A DNA stretch of 64,000 bases from Myotis daubentonii (lineage: Eukaryota > Chordata > Mammalia > Chiroptera > Vespertilionidae), in the NCBI RefSeq assembly GCF_963259705.1, contig NC_081847.1, positions 73,181,754-73,245,753 on the forward strand, in the 5' to 3' direction. The translations under genes and the position numbers were made by a program. Positions within the stretch are counted from its first letter, which is position 1. Each line of letters starts with the position of its first letter. The notes under the pieces are model-generated. The model had not been told where the DNA came from, searched no databases, and worked only from the letters and a program-made list of their open reading frames with translations. This document shows positions 22,649-33,323 of this stretch, in pieces.

Positions 22649-24470
22649 TAGATTATAAAAGTTCATGTTCATTATGGAAAATTTGAGGTGTATCTGATTT
22701 TACAGTAGTTTCCCACATACTCTTTGTCCCAAAGGGCCTGACAGAGTAGAGGGGATGGGGGCCTGTTAACAGCAAAAGTCCCCAGGATCTCCTTGCATAT
22801 AAAGGACCATGGTAGCCATCTGCTGTGTGCGTGCACTTGTGTGTGTGTGTGCATCAACACACACTCTTGTAGTGAAATAGACCAGGGGAACTGAGAGGCA
22901 TTATTAGGGTGGCAGAGTTCTCAAGGTATAGTAAATGTAAATCTCTGTGAATGAATGGTGGAAGAGTGTGTACCTGTTTTATTATTTTTAATTGTCCATA
23001 ATGGCACCAAGGAAGTTGAAATGGCACAAGCACTGTTGCAGAATTTTTGAAATGGAGAGAGACAGTAATAACAGTAACTTTCAAAATGTTTTATTTGAAA
23101 CCTGGCACCCACCCATTTTTCTTAAGGGAAGCAACATTAGGTGGGTGAGAGTAAGAAGGAATGGGAATTTTTTATTGTTTTCTTTTTACATTATTAGCTT
23201 ATCTTCTTGTGAAGGTAATTAAATGCTATATTCATACATAAGCACTGAAACACAGTGAGGAAGAGAGCAGGAGTCCTACTAGTTTTCATATAATTCAGAA
23301 GTTATACACATTTCCCCCCCTGCTGACAAATTTCTTGGTTTGCCCATACAGTCTGTATTATGTTCTAATTAAGTTGTGGGATGCTGAAGTTACTGTTTAA
23401 TTTGTTCTTTATTGAGCCAGAAAAATTTAACCACAACTTTTGAGGAATGGCAATGCAGCAACAGAGGCTGCAATGCCATTTCCAGTGTTGTGCAGAAGTA
23501 TGGGCTTTAGTGTGCATCTGTTCATCCACTCCTGCAACATAAAATTTCTCTTTACAAAAAGATTATGTAGTTTTGTATTTTTTAAATGTGCACCATAAAA
23601 GAGGTAAAAAAAAAAATAGAGGTAATTTAAGAGAGAGTGCTTTGTAAATCATTAGTTGCTGTTTGTAGAAATAAAAGTCATTCAGCACCTATTGATGTTG
23701 TTGATGACATCTGTTACGTTGTGGAGTGGCAGCATGCTGGTGTGTGACAGTCCATCCGGGTGCAATAAATGATTTCACAATAATAACATGAGGTTTGCCA
23801 AAGATTTCAGTGAACTAGAGCAGTTATTATTATAGTAGCATCACTTCCACTCCCTCAGAATTCACACACACACACACCTCAGAGTATGGGGTGGGGTTAT
23901 CTGTGCAGCATGAATATCCCTGAAGGTGCAGGTAGCAATATCTTACATGTGAACAAATTGGGGGGAGTGGAATATTTGGTTTCCTTGATGTCTTTTCCTC
24001 CAAGTCTTCTTTCTTTGCTGAGTAATCTAATTCAAGCCATACTTGAGTCAGTCCCACCTCTTTCCCAGTCATTCCAGCCTGTGTTCTCTGATCTTCTCTG
24101 GCCCTATGATAACACAGGCCCAAGGAGTGGTGGTCCTGTGTGATCTCTGCCTGTGTGATCTCCGTGGCTGTCTCCAGTGTCAATATTATGTCACACTTCC
24201 ACCTACCTCATCCCTGAGCTCCCGCTAAGGCCCGGGTTTATTTCCTCCTGACTTGTGGGATTGGCAGAGAAAAGGACTGCAACAGTTTACATATCTCATG
24301 GCACATTGCCCGAGTGCTCTTCAGAAAGCTTGAAAGAATTAAAAGTGCCATTAGCAGTGATAAGTTGGACCTGGTTTCCTCACATTCCTGGCAATGTTGT
24401 GGCCCTACTTATTTGCATGCTAGTTTGTGGTACTTTATCGGAAATTGTTTTTTGTTTTATGTGTGTTTGT
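22649..24470. other. Unique sequence, nothing recognised
   Basis: Short (GT)n near 22840. A 117-codon minus-strand open frame (23830-24183) has no recognisable domain. No terminal repeats found. Confidence 0.45.
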
Positions 24471-24476
24471 GTGTTT

Positions 24477-24650
24477 TTGCGGTGAAGGGAGCTTTATTCA
24501 GTGCAAAACAGCTCAATTGTGATACAGCATGGCTGTAGGACAGCTCTGCTCTGCTCCTCCATGCTCTGCTTTGCCCTGTGCTGGTCTGCTCTGGTCTGCT
24601 TCACTCTGCTCTGGCGAGACATCTTCAGTGTTTCAGCTAAGTCTGGGAGA
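24477..24650 (-). repeat. Possible LTR 3' portion (antisense)
   Basis: On the minus strand a TGCACTGAATAAAGCTCCCT polyadenylation-type motif follows a CAGAGCA-rich degenerate stretch, as in some bat ERV LTRs. No second end or coding sequence. Confidence 0.35.
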
Positions 24651-24659
24651 CGCAGTCTT

Positions 24660-24833
24660 TATTGTTCGGTGGAAAGAAAGTGCGCTTGGAAATCCAGGCT
24701 GCGAGTTCGATCCCTGGGCTGGGTGCATACAGGGGCAATGGATTGATGTTTTTCTCTTTCTCCCTCTCCCTGCCCTTCATATGCCGCGCCCCCCCCCCCC
24801 GCATCCCTCTCTGTAAAAAATAAATTAAAAAAA
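24660..24833 (+). repeat. Diverged Ves-type SINE
   Basis: B-box GCGAGTTCGATCCC, CT-rich middle with a C14-type run, and AAATAAATTAAAA tail. The head is poorly conserved, so the left boundary is approximate. Confidence 0.65.
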
Positions 24834-24942
24834 TTTTTAAAGGAATTTTTATTAGCATTGGTGAAATTTTTCTCTATTTTTTAAATGGTTGATTTCATTT
24901 TGTTGGGCAGAATGTTGAGTACATATGTCCGATTATAATATA

Positions 24943-25899
24943 CTAGGGGCCCGGTGCACGAAATTCGTGCACTGGGTGTGTGTGGGGGGGAGTGTCCCTC
25001 AGCCCAGCCTGCCCCCTCTCACATACTGGGAGCCCTCAGGCGTTGACCCCCATCACCCTCCAATCGCAGGATCGGCCCCTTGCCCAGGCCTGACGCCTCT
25101 GCCAGAGGCGTCAGGCCTGGGCAGGGGACCCTTATTTCCCCCCATCACTGGTTCTGCCCCCAGCCCAGGCCTGATGCCTCTGGCCCAAGCGTCAGGCCTG
25201 GGCAGGGGACCCCCAGACCCCTCCGATTGCTGGCTCTGCCCCTTGCCCAGGCCTGACGCCTCCGCCAGAGGAGTTGACCCTCATCACCCTCTGATCACCA
25301 ATCACCGGATCGGCCCCTTGACCAGGCCTGAGGCCTCCGGCAGAGGTGTCAGGCCTGGGCAGGGGACCCCCAGCTCCCCGCGGTTGCAGGCTCCACCCCT
25401 GCCCAGGCCTAACACCTCTGGCCTAGGCGTCCGGCCCAGGCAGCAGGGACCCACAGCTGCAGCGGCCCCGCGATCGTGGGCTTCGCTTTAGGCCCAGGCA
25501 AGGGACCCCTAGCTAACGGGACTGCCAGCTTTGACCGTGCCCAGCTCCCATCGCTGGCTCCACCCCTACTTTCTGCTATCACTGGCCAGGGCGGAAAAGG
25601 CACCTGATTCTCCGATCATGGCTGGGGGGCAGGGCAAAGGCGGCCCCAGGGCTGCCTTTGTCCTGCCCCCCAGCTCTTAGCTCCCCCCTGGGTTTTCGAT
25701 CACTGTCAGTGGCAGGGGGCTTCTTCCTGCTTTCCCTTTCGCCTCCCTGCATTGTGCCTACATATGCAAATTAACCGCCATCTTGTTGGCAGTTAACTGC
25801 CAATCTTAGTTGGCAGTTAATTTGCATATAGCCCTGATTAGCCAATGAAAAGGGTATCGCTGTACGCCAATTACCATTTTTCTCTTTTATTAGATAGGA
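24943..25899 (-). mobile_element. Non-autonomous Helitron (family A, 957 bp)
   Basis: Minus strand: 5' TCCTATCTAATAAAAGAGAA (from 25899), 3' hairpin GTGCACGAATTTCGTGCAC then CGGGCCCCTAG (CTAG at 24943-24946). It is very close to 12134-13411 but has fewer palindromic units. The 188-codon open frame is repeat sequence. Confidence 0.92.
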
Positions 25900-26868
25900 T
25901 ACCCCTTTTTATTAGCTGGATTCATTTCTCAAACTTTCTTCATTTCAGAATTTGTGACAGTTTGTTACTTGAGAATGGTTTTCTGGGGTTTGATAATTTA
26001 AAGTTGAGAAATAAAGGAGGTAAACTTGTACTAACATAATTTACCTAGAACTCATTCCACTAGTGAAGATTGAGGGGTAAAATTCATTTAACTACCTTGA
26101 TTCAGAGCACTTACCATTTCTCTGGTATTTATAGTTTTCTTGAGGTGAATAATTGTTCCATCAGTTGCTAATCCTCACTGTGATTCTTAGAAATATCCCT
26201 TACTAACTGACTTTCCTTTTCCAAATCCCTCTCTGCCCGCCTCCCTTTCCCCTTGGTCTACTCTAGGCTGACTACACCCACTTTGAAGCTTGTTATTACC
26301 TCCTTGTGAGTACCAATATCCTGGCAGCGTTTTAGGGTCCTTTTTATAGAAAATGCCTCTGACTCTTAGAGGAAAAAACACACTAAATATACAAATATTA
26401 AACTGGTAAACTGTAATTGTGGCCCTAAGGATGCTTGGAATCATGAGTCCTTCATATTTCATCAAACACACCATGAATGCAGAAAATGGGACCATCTCAC
26501 TTTCAAGTTCTGCTTAATTGCCTACATGACACATTGATTTGGGTATGAGAAATAATCGTGAACATAAGGATAATTATGTGCCTCTGATGGCTTCCTGAGG
26601 GTATGGTATTCTGTAGCTCTGTGGGATGTTTAGGAAATCAAAGTACATAATAAATATGAGGCAGTGTCTGTCTGGGCTAGAGTGGGCAGCTGAGACTCTA
26701 TGACCTGTTTGTACACTGTATATGAGGGAAGGTGAGTGCTTCAGACCCCAGGCAGTACAACTAAATTACAGGTTTCCTAGACTAGGATTGTTCCTGTTCC
26801 CCCTGATGCGCAGTGCACCTCTGAGCCAATTGCTGGGCTCTTATTACTATGGTGCTCCAAAGTCATTT
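25900..26868. other. Unique sequence, nothing recognised
   Basis: No conserved frame. The 102-codon minus-strand frame has no recognisable domain. Confidence 0.5.
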
Positions 26869-26880
26869 ATTTATTTATTT

Positions 26881-27088
26881 TTAAAATATATTTTTATTGA
26901 TTTCAGAGAAGAAATGGGGGCGGGGAGAGAGAGAGAGAGAGAGAGAGAGAAACATCAGTGATGAGAATCATTGATTGGCTGCTTCCTGTACGCCTTCCAA
27001 TAGGGATTGAGCCCTGACCAGGAATCGAACTGTGACCTCTTGGGTCAGGGGTTGACATTCAACCACTGAGCCACACCTGCTGGGTTCT
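26881..27088 (-). repeat. Ves SINE with target-site duplication
   Basis: Reverse-oriented Ves with (GA)n; AAAGTCATTTAT is duplicated at 26869-26880 and 27089-27100. Confidence 0.93.
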
Positions 27089-27194
27089 AAAGTCATTTAT
27101 GAGGAAAAGGTCAGTGTCATCCAAGGGCATTGTGGTTGAAAATGGGACTTAAGTCCTGGGTAGCATAAAACCAGTCATTTAGAAAGTCATATGA

Positions 27195-27415
27195 GCCCAA
27201 GCTGGTTTTGCTCAGTGGATAGAGCATCGGCCTGCAGACTTAAGGGTCCCGGGTTCAATTCTGGTCAAGGGCACATGCCTGCATTGCAGGCTTGATCCCC
27301 AGTGGGGGGCATGCAGGAGGCAGCTAATCAATGACTCCCTTATTATTGATGTTTCTATCTCTCTCTCCCTCTCCCTTCCTCTCTGAAATCAATAAAATAT
27401 ATTTAAAAAAAATAA
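27195..27415 (+). repeat. Ves SINE with target-site duplication
   Basis: Head GCCCAAGCTGGTTTTGCTCA and A-rich tail. AAAGTCATATGA is duplicated at 27183-27194 and 27416-27427. Confidence 0.93.
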
Positions 27416-27564
27416 AAAGTCATATGAAATATTGGAATGGAATTTATTTTGTCAATTAAAACCATATATGCACATGGTTTTAAACATCAAGTAATACAGG
27501 ATAGCATATTATGAAGTGCAAGAGTGACCTTTCCTATCTCACACCAGTTCCTCTCTCACTTTTT

Positions 27565-27856
27565 TTTTTTTTTGGTTAATCCACATTTTTTTTCATTGAT
27601 TTTTTTTTTTTTTTTAAGAGTGAAAGGAGGGAGGGACGGAGGAGGAGGGGGGAGAGGGAGGAGGAGGGAGAGAGGGGGGGGGGAGGGGAGAGGCATCAGT
27701 GTGAGAGAGACACATCAATTGGTTACCTCCTGCACACGCCACGACCAGGGTCAGGGTTGAACCTGCAACCCAGGTATGTCCCTTGACTGGGAATTGAACT
27801 CTTGACCCTTTGGTGTGCCAGCTGAAGCTCTAACCAGTTAGAAACACTGGCCAGAG
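27565..27856 (-). repeat. Ves SINE, long purine-rich variant
   Basis: Reverse Ves with an expanded GGGAGG/GAGGAGGG stretch (27620-27695). CTCACTTTTT is duplicated at 27555-27564 and 27857-27866. Confidence 0.85.
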
Positions 27857-28354
27857 CTCACTTTTTCAAAAGAAATAATTTGAACTCTTTTACCTCTCAT
27901 TTTTATTGTGTATATTTGTATTTCGTGATTTATCAATTACTGATATTATTTATTGATTTTCTTTCCAAGGAAATAAGAGCTTAGCTTATTTCTATCCCCT
28001 CTCCTCCAGTTCTCTCAACATAGTCATGCCATTTTTTTTTGTTCCTCTTCTGACTTCTTTTGTAATTTAATATGCCAGCATCTTTTATAACTTATATACA
28101 AAGACAGTGTCTTTTTTACTTGACCCTATCTGGAGAAATAAATTAGGGTTTGGGATAGAATTGGGTAGCACCAGGGCTTATACTAAGGGCTCTGGGGATT
28201 GTTGGACTAGAAGACTGCTGATTACAAATGTTCTGAAGAAGTATTCTTTTCTTTGTTCTGTGTATTCCTCATGTGTCACAGTTAATCCTGAGATAATCTA
28301 AAATATTTTATTTTGGATTTTATCAGAATCTTTGCCTTTTTTTATATTTTACAG

Positions 28355-28410
28355 AAATAAATATCTTCCTTCAATAGATGATAATGAAAATACAGAAGAA
28401 AGAGAAGCAG
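28355..28410 (+). CDS. CHD6: CHD6 coding exon 1 (start codon at 28378, residues 1-11)
   Basis: The acceptor is a T-rich tract ending in AG at 28353-28354, followed by 23 nt of 5' UTR, then ATG at 28378 and eleven codons (MIMKIQKKEKQ) to a GTAGGT donor at 28411. The human protein starts MKMKIQKKEKQ, so residue 2 is Ile instead of Lys, a single A-to-T change. An in-frame TAG sits directly before the ATG (28375-28377), which fixes the N-terminus. The first ATG has T at -3. The second in-frame ATG (28384) has A at -3 and could be used instead, giving 362 rather than 364 residues so far. No promoter or CpG island is visible nearby, in keeping with a non-coding exon 1 upstream of the window. Confidence 0.9.
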
Positions 28411-28436
28411 GTAGGTGATGTCACTTATCTTTTTAA

Positions 28437-28677
28437 TTTTTTTAATTAACCCTCATCTGAGAATATTTTTCCCATTGATTTTTAGAGAGAGTGTAAGAGG
28501 GTTGGGGGGAGGGAAGAAACCCATGTGAGAGAGACACGTTGATAGGTTGCCTCCCACATGCACCCCAACCTGCAATGGGGATTGAACCTGTAACCCAGGT
28601 ATGTGCCTTTGACTGGGAATTGAACACGAGGCCCTTTGGTGCACGGGCCGACACTCTAACCACTGCGCAGCCTGATT
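28437..28677 (-). repeat. Ves SINE 26 bp downstream of a CHD6 splice donor
   Basis: Reverse Ves (AATCCTCATCTGAG-type tail side, CGCAGCCTG head). Flanked by TCACTTATCTTTTTAA (28421-28436) and TCACATATCTTTTAA (28678-28692). The donor GTAGGT is at 28411. Confidence 0.9.
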
Positions 28678-28692
28678 TCACATATCTTTTAA

Positions 28693-29534
28693 GTGAATGC
28701 ATCTGGCATACACTTGTGCTTTTTTAACAAAAAGAGAGCCAGCAGTTTTGGATCCTATCTTAGTCTCTGGTAGTTACCCTGTTGCCTCTGTTTCCCATTC
28801 TCCATGTGGTAACTGAGAGCTCTGTTCTGAATGAGTTAATATATGGATTTCTAAGTTTTTATAAAGAGCAATGTGATCAATTATTTATATGTTTGTCACT
28901 TTTGATGTTTGGCTAAAATAAAAGGATTCTCATTTATAAATTCTGTGGACGTTTCCTTCTAGAGAAAACATTAACTATTTGGTATTTGGTTTCTGCAAGA
29001 GAGGGGAGTTGATAAAAAAAAAAAATTGGCCTCTGTGACCGATCCTTCCAGGATCTTTTTCCTTAGTTAGTACTTCTATGCTCCAGGTGGTTACATATTT
29101 AAAGGAACCCAGAGACCTCAACCAGTGAAGCTCAGGGAGGTGAGATGGGGGGACCTGCTTCTGTCTCTTGGAAACAGGCTATCTCTCATGGGCTGGTTTT
29201 CCTTTTATAGAATCAAATGACCACCTGGTAACTGGGGAGTTCTGAATTCCTGCCCTTCACTGGCCCCCTGTGCAAATATGTTGCGTGGGATCAGCCAACT
29301 TTCCTCTCCACTCTGCTCCTAAGCAGCAGTGACCAGTTAGATAAAGGGCAACTTAGGGATTTGGTTATAAGGACTACCTTCTGGTCTGTCCTCAGTGGAT
29401 AGGTCCTTGTGAAACCAAAACAAACGACCTGTTTTGGGAAATTAATTGACTCATCTGCTGCCAATTCTTAACAGGAAGAGCAGTGATTTCTTCCTGTTCT
29501 GGCCCTATGGGGTGTCAGCTGGTAGACAAAAATG
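28693..29534. other. Unique intronic sequence, nothing recognised
   Basis: No repeat or gene recognised. Confidence 0.45.
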
Positions 29535-30012
29535 CAGTTACATCTGTCAGGCAGTTATCCTATGGGTATACTTAGACAGGTATGCAAAACTGTATTTACA
29601 GGGCTTTCATTGCTGCTTTGTTTAGAAAAGCAAAACTGGAAAGACTTACATGTCCCTCAAAAAGGAGACTATTTAATCATAGCATATCCACCTAGTGCAG
29701 CGGTTCTCAACCTGTGGGTCGCAATCCCTTTGGCGGTCGAACAACCCTTTCACAGGGGTCGCCTAGGACCATCCTGCATATCAGATATTTACATTATGAT
29801 TCATAACAGTAGCAACATTACAGTTATGAAGTAGCAATGAAAATAATTTTATGGTTGGGTCACAACATGAGGAACTGTATTTAAAGGGCCAGAAGGTTGA
29901 GAACCACTGACCTAGTGGAATATTATGCTATTGTTAAAAAGAACTTGTTATGGAAGAGAGCCCCCAAACCCTCAAAACAATTGGCATGTTTAATTTTTAA
30001 GACATTCTTTAA
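29535..30012 (+). mobile_element. L1 3' ORF2 fragment, split by a hAT
   Basis: Sense L1 wording GCAAAACTGGAAAGACTTACATG and GAATATTATGCTATTGTTAAAAAG are contiguous once the 212-bp hAT is removed. Confidence 0.75.
29698..29909 (+). mobile_element. SPIN-like hAT MITE, 212 bp
   Basis: TIRs CAGCGGTTCTCAACCTGTGG and AAGGTTGAGAACCACTG with a perfect 8-bp duplication ACCTAGTG (29690-29697, 29910-29917). Terminal sequence is of the SPIN/URR1 type. A second 212-bp copy is at 62631-62842. Confidence 0.93.
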
Positions 30013-30014
30013 GG

Positions 30015-30070
30015 CAGTGGTTGCCAACCTTTTGGACCTCACGGACCACTGGTGGTCCGTGGACCACTGG
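30015..30070. mobile_element. Truncated hAT MITE related to the 69-bp element
   Basis: CAGTGGTTGCCAACCTTTTGG followed by the GGACCACTGG/CCAGTGGTCC palindrome core, lacking the right TIR. Same family as 7467-7535 in opposite orientation. Confidence 0.75.
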
Positions 30071-30483
30071 GTAATCTTTTATTTCAATAAAAACATTGTT
30101 TACCAGAATTACCTCTAAATGAATTAGAATTTCTTTCTTTTGTGGTTTTACTTGTTCATATTAAGACCTTTGGTATGTCAGCCAGCTATTGAGTAGCCTC
30201 AGAGGGGTTTTCATTTTAGGCTTCACAGTAATGTTGATAAACAGGGCATTATTTAAAAGTTAATATTAGCTGTGGTAGAGGAGCAAGTTAATTAAGTGAA
30301 GACATTTTCAGGAGGAATTGATTCTACTCCTCCTAGAGCACTGGTGATAGGCCATACTGATGACTGAACCACAAGAAGTTTCAGAGCGTGAAAACAGAAA
30401 ATTATGATTATGCTAAAGCAATCCTCAGACTTCAGGACCGAGCGTAAGTGTAGAGAGTTCATTGCCAGAGAAAGAGGCACATA

Positions 30484-30638
30484 ACCTTGGTTGCAGGCTC
30501 CCAGCCCTGATCAGGGGCATGTGGGAGGCAACCAATCGATGTGTCTCTCTCACATCGGTGTTTCTTTCTGTCTCTCCCTCTCCCTTCAACTCTCTAAAAA
30601 TCAATGGAAAAAATATCTACGGGTGAGGATAAAAAAAC
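30484..30638 (+). repeat. 5'-truncated Ves SINE
   Basis: Starts inside the body (GGCTCCCAGCCCTGATCAGG) and ends CGGGTGAGGATAAAAAAA. No head. Confidence 0.8.
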
Positions 30639-30650
30639 CTATACCATTCC

Positions 30651-30862
30651 CCAACTGGCATGGCTCAGTGGTTGAGCATCAACCTATGAACCAGGAGGCT
30701 ACAGTTGGATTCACAGTCAAGGCACACACCCGGGTTGTGGACTGTAACCCTGGAGGCTGGGCATGAGGAGGCAGCCGATCAATGATTCTCTGTCATCATT
30801 GATGTTTCCCTCTCCCTCTCCCTTCCTTTTTGAAATCAATAAAAATATTAAAAAAACAAAAA
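30651..30862 (+). repeat. Ves SINE
   Basis: Head CCCCAACTGGCATGGCTCAG, B-box-like GTTGGATTCAC, AATCAATAAAAATA tail. Confidence 0.88.
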
Positions 30863-30996
30863 TCCCACACCACTTCTGGTGGGTTATTGACAGATAATAA
30901 GTTTATAATTTTTATTACTAATATCTGCCTTTTGGGGAAAATCCCCCTTTTCATCATTGACTAATTGTGCTGCATTTTGTGGGTTTCCCTTCTCTA

Positions 30997-31208
30997 CAGT
31001 GGTCGGCAAACTCATTAGTCAACAGAGCCAAATATCAACAGTACAATGATCAAAATTTCTTTTGAGAGCCAAATTTTTTAAACTTAAACTATATAGGTAG
31101 GTACATTGTTATCAACTTAATTAGGGTACTCCTAAGGCTTAGGAAGAGCCACACTCAAGGGGCCAAAGAGCCGCATGTGGCTCTTGAGCCACAGTTTGCC
31201 AACCACGG
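30997..31208. mobile_element. hAT-type element, about 212 bp (OposCharlie-like)
   Basis: TIRs CAGTGGTCGGCAAACTC and GTTTGCCAACCACGG. The 8-bp flanks (CTTCTCTA / CTCGAGTA) match poorly, so it is older or was reshaped. The subterminal part has the GAGCCACACTCAAGGGGCC block that also occurs at 36792-37036. Confidence 0.8.
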
Positions 31209-31289
31209 CTCGAGTATGTTCCAGCCCTGCCATTGCCTAGGAATGTACCATGACAAATTTCTTCATCTCTTTGAACTAATGGTCTTTTT

Positions 31290-31345
31290 TTTTTTTAAAA
31301 AATAAAGCTTTATTGTTGAAAGTATTACACATGTTTTTCACTTTG
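31290..31345 (-). mobile_element. L1 3' UTR end fragment
   Basis: TTTATTGTTGAAAGTATTAC is the antisense of the CTTTCAACAATAAAG terminus of the L1 at 14350-14375. Confidence 0.6.
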
Positions 31346-32802
31346 TGTAAAGTAGTGAGTCCTGCCAGAATGACCAGTTTCCCCTGGCTTTAGTTACGAT
31401 AAAGATCCTCCCCCCCCACCCCCACCCCCAAAAAAATCCTTTCTTTCATCTTTTTTCTCCTGTGATTCTGAGTGTTATGCTTGGGAATAATCAGATGAGG
31501 GGAGGGAACTGGAAAGAACAGAAGGGGAATCATGCAGCTGAATTTTGTACTCTCCATCACTCTCAGGGTGGGCCAGGAAGTCTGAGCACAGATTGGGTAA
31601 CCAGACAGACCTCACCACCTGGCAAGTGTCTGTGCCCTTTCGCATCAGCCAGGCCTCTTGTTAGGAGAGCAGGCTACTCACATGGTGCTGTTCCTGAGCC
31701 ATCAAAGATCATTGTAACCATCTTCCTGGAAAGCCTGCTTGTCCCTCCCAGGTTCTCCTTAAGTTAGTTTTTTGTTCCTGACCCAAAATAAGGGAGTTAT
31801 TTTGGTTATTACAGGAGAGTGTGTTGCTCTGTGAATCTAGCATCCATGTTTTTACCAGATTACTGCCAACCTTAGCTTAGTTATGAAATGACAAATGCAC
31901 TTTGCCACACCAGACCTGAAAGTATGAGCTGTAACGTATGTTTCCAAGGAGATGTTTCTTTAAAAGTGGTAACTTTAGGAGACTGTACCTTTATTTGATG
32001 GTGCTCAAAAACAGCTTTGGAACTTCCTTTTTAGGGTTGCCTTTAGCCTCTGTGACACATTCTTTCTAATGGCATCCATTACAAGAAAGCTTTCTTCTAT
32101 ATGGTAGTTGTTTTTTTCATGTGGCCAAAGGTTGTTTGGTGCGAATCTGGTGAATAAGTTAGGCTATCATACAGTAGAACACTATTTTTACTTAATAATA
32201 AAAGGCATAATTTTGAATGATGCAAATTTTCTTATTGAAAATCAAACCAGCTGAATTTTGATGCTGCTTAATGATATGTGAGAGCAAAGATTTGGGGGAT
32301 ATAAAGCAACATACTGAGTTTGATGCTGCAGCCTTACCACCCCATTTAATATTACTTTTATACATGAACACATTTGAACAGAATTTTTGTGTATGAGCAT
32401 GATAAGTGCAACTCTAGGTGAGAACGGTGTGCCTTGGGTTTGTTTCTGCTAGTGCCATCTAAAGGTATTTTGTGGGAAACTGTTGTTGTTACCTGTTTAA
32501 CAATCTGGAGCTTAAAAAATGTTTCAGAATTTTGCATATAACGTGGAAAATCCTTGAGGTTTTTACATATGAATTTCTCACATAATTTCTTATTAACAAT
32601 GACTTGGTATAGCTCCACCAGAGGAAAGGCAAATAATGTGTGTCCTGTTCGCCACCATATCCCCAAGGCCTAACCCAGGACAAACTGACACATAGTAGGA
32701 ACTTAGTAAATGTTGAACAAATACATGCCTTCAAACTTAATAATGTTCCTTGCATGAAGCATGCAAAAGACGAGTAATACTCTTGTTTCTCTCTTTTTAT
32801 AG
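31346..32802. other. Intronic sequence before CHD6 coding exon 2, nothing firm
   Basis: An old L2/MIR-type 3' trace (ACACATAGTAGGAACTTAGT) lies near 32690. Otherwise nothing recognised. Confidence 0.45.
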
Positions 32803-33323
32803 TTGTCACATTTAAAAGTTCTGAATCACTCCCCAATGTCTGATGCCTCCGTCACTTTTGACTACAAATCCCCCTCCCCGTTTGACCACAGCACTGATCA
32901 GGAAGAAAAAATTGAAGATGTTGCCAGTCACTGTCTGCCCCAGAAGGACCTGTACCCTGCTGAAGAGGAAGCTGAGACCCTTTTTCCTAGGAAAATGACA
33001 TCTCATAATGGGATGGAGGACAGTGGAGGAGGGGGCACTGGAGTGAAGAAGAAACGGAAGAAAAAGGATCCAGTAGAGCAAGAGGGGGCAGCAAAGGGAA
33101 GAAAGGACAGGGAGCCCAAGCCAAAGAGGAAGCGAGAACCTAGAGAGCCAAAGGAACCCAGAAAGGCCAAGGAGCCCAGGAGGGCCAAGGAGCCCAAGGA
33201 TCCTAAGCAGAAGGATGGAGCAAAGAAAGCACGGAAGCCCCGGGAGGTCTCGGGCACCAAAGAGGCCAAAGAGAAGAGGAGCGGTGCTGACTCTACAGCC
33301 AGGACGAAGTCCAGGAAGGCCAG
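32803..33323 (+). CDS. CHD6: CHD6 coding exon 2 (residues 12-184, lysine/arginine-rich N-terminus)
   Basis: The acceptor is CTCTTTTTATAG ending at 32802 and the donor is GTGCGT at 33324. The exon encodes 173 complete codons plus two bases of a Ser codon. The first third is acidic/neutral (NHSPMSDASV, then a DQEEKIED stretch). A Gly run (DSGGGGTG) follows, then a long highly basic tract of KKKRKKK and repeated K/R-EPK/R and KAKEP motifs. This tract is probably disordered and suited to nuclear localisation and nucleic-acid contact. No catalytic motif is present. The open frame that runs past the donor to 33456 is intronic read-through: the next exon completes the split Ser codon exactly. The antisense open frames across this exon are composition artefacts. 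Confidence 0.95.

Noticed and set aside
24925..25491. 188-codon open frame on the plus strand
   Set aside because: Same Helitron minisatellite as above; similar frames appear at 12683-13147 for the same reason.
31462..31767. 101-codon open frame
   Set aside because: No recognisable domain, splice context or codon pattern; chance frame in intron.
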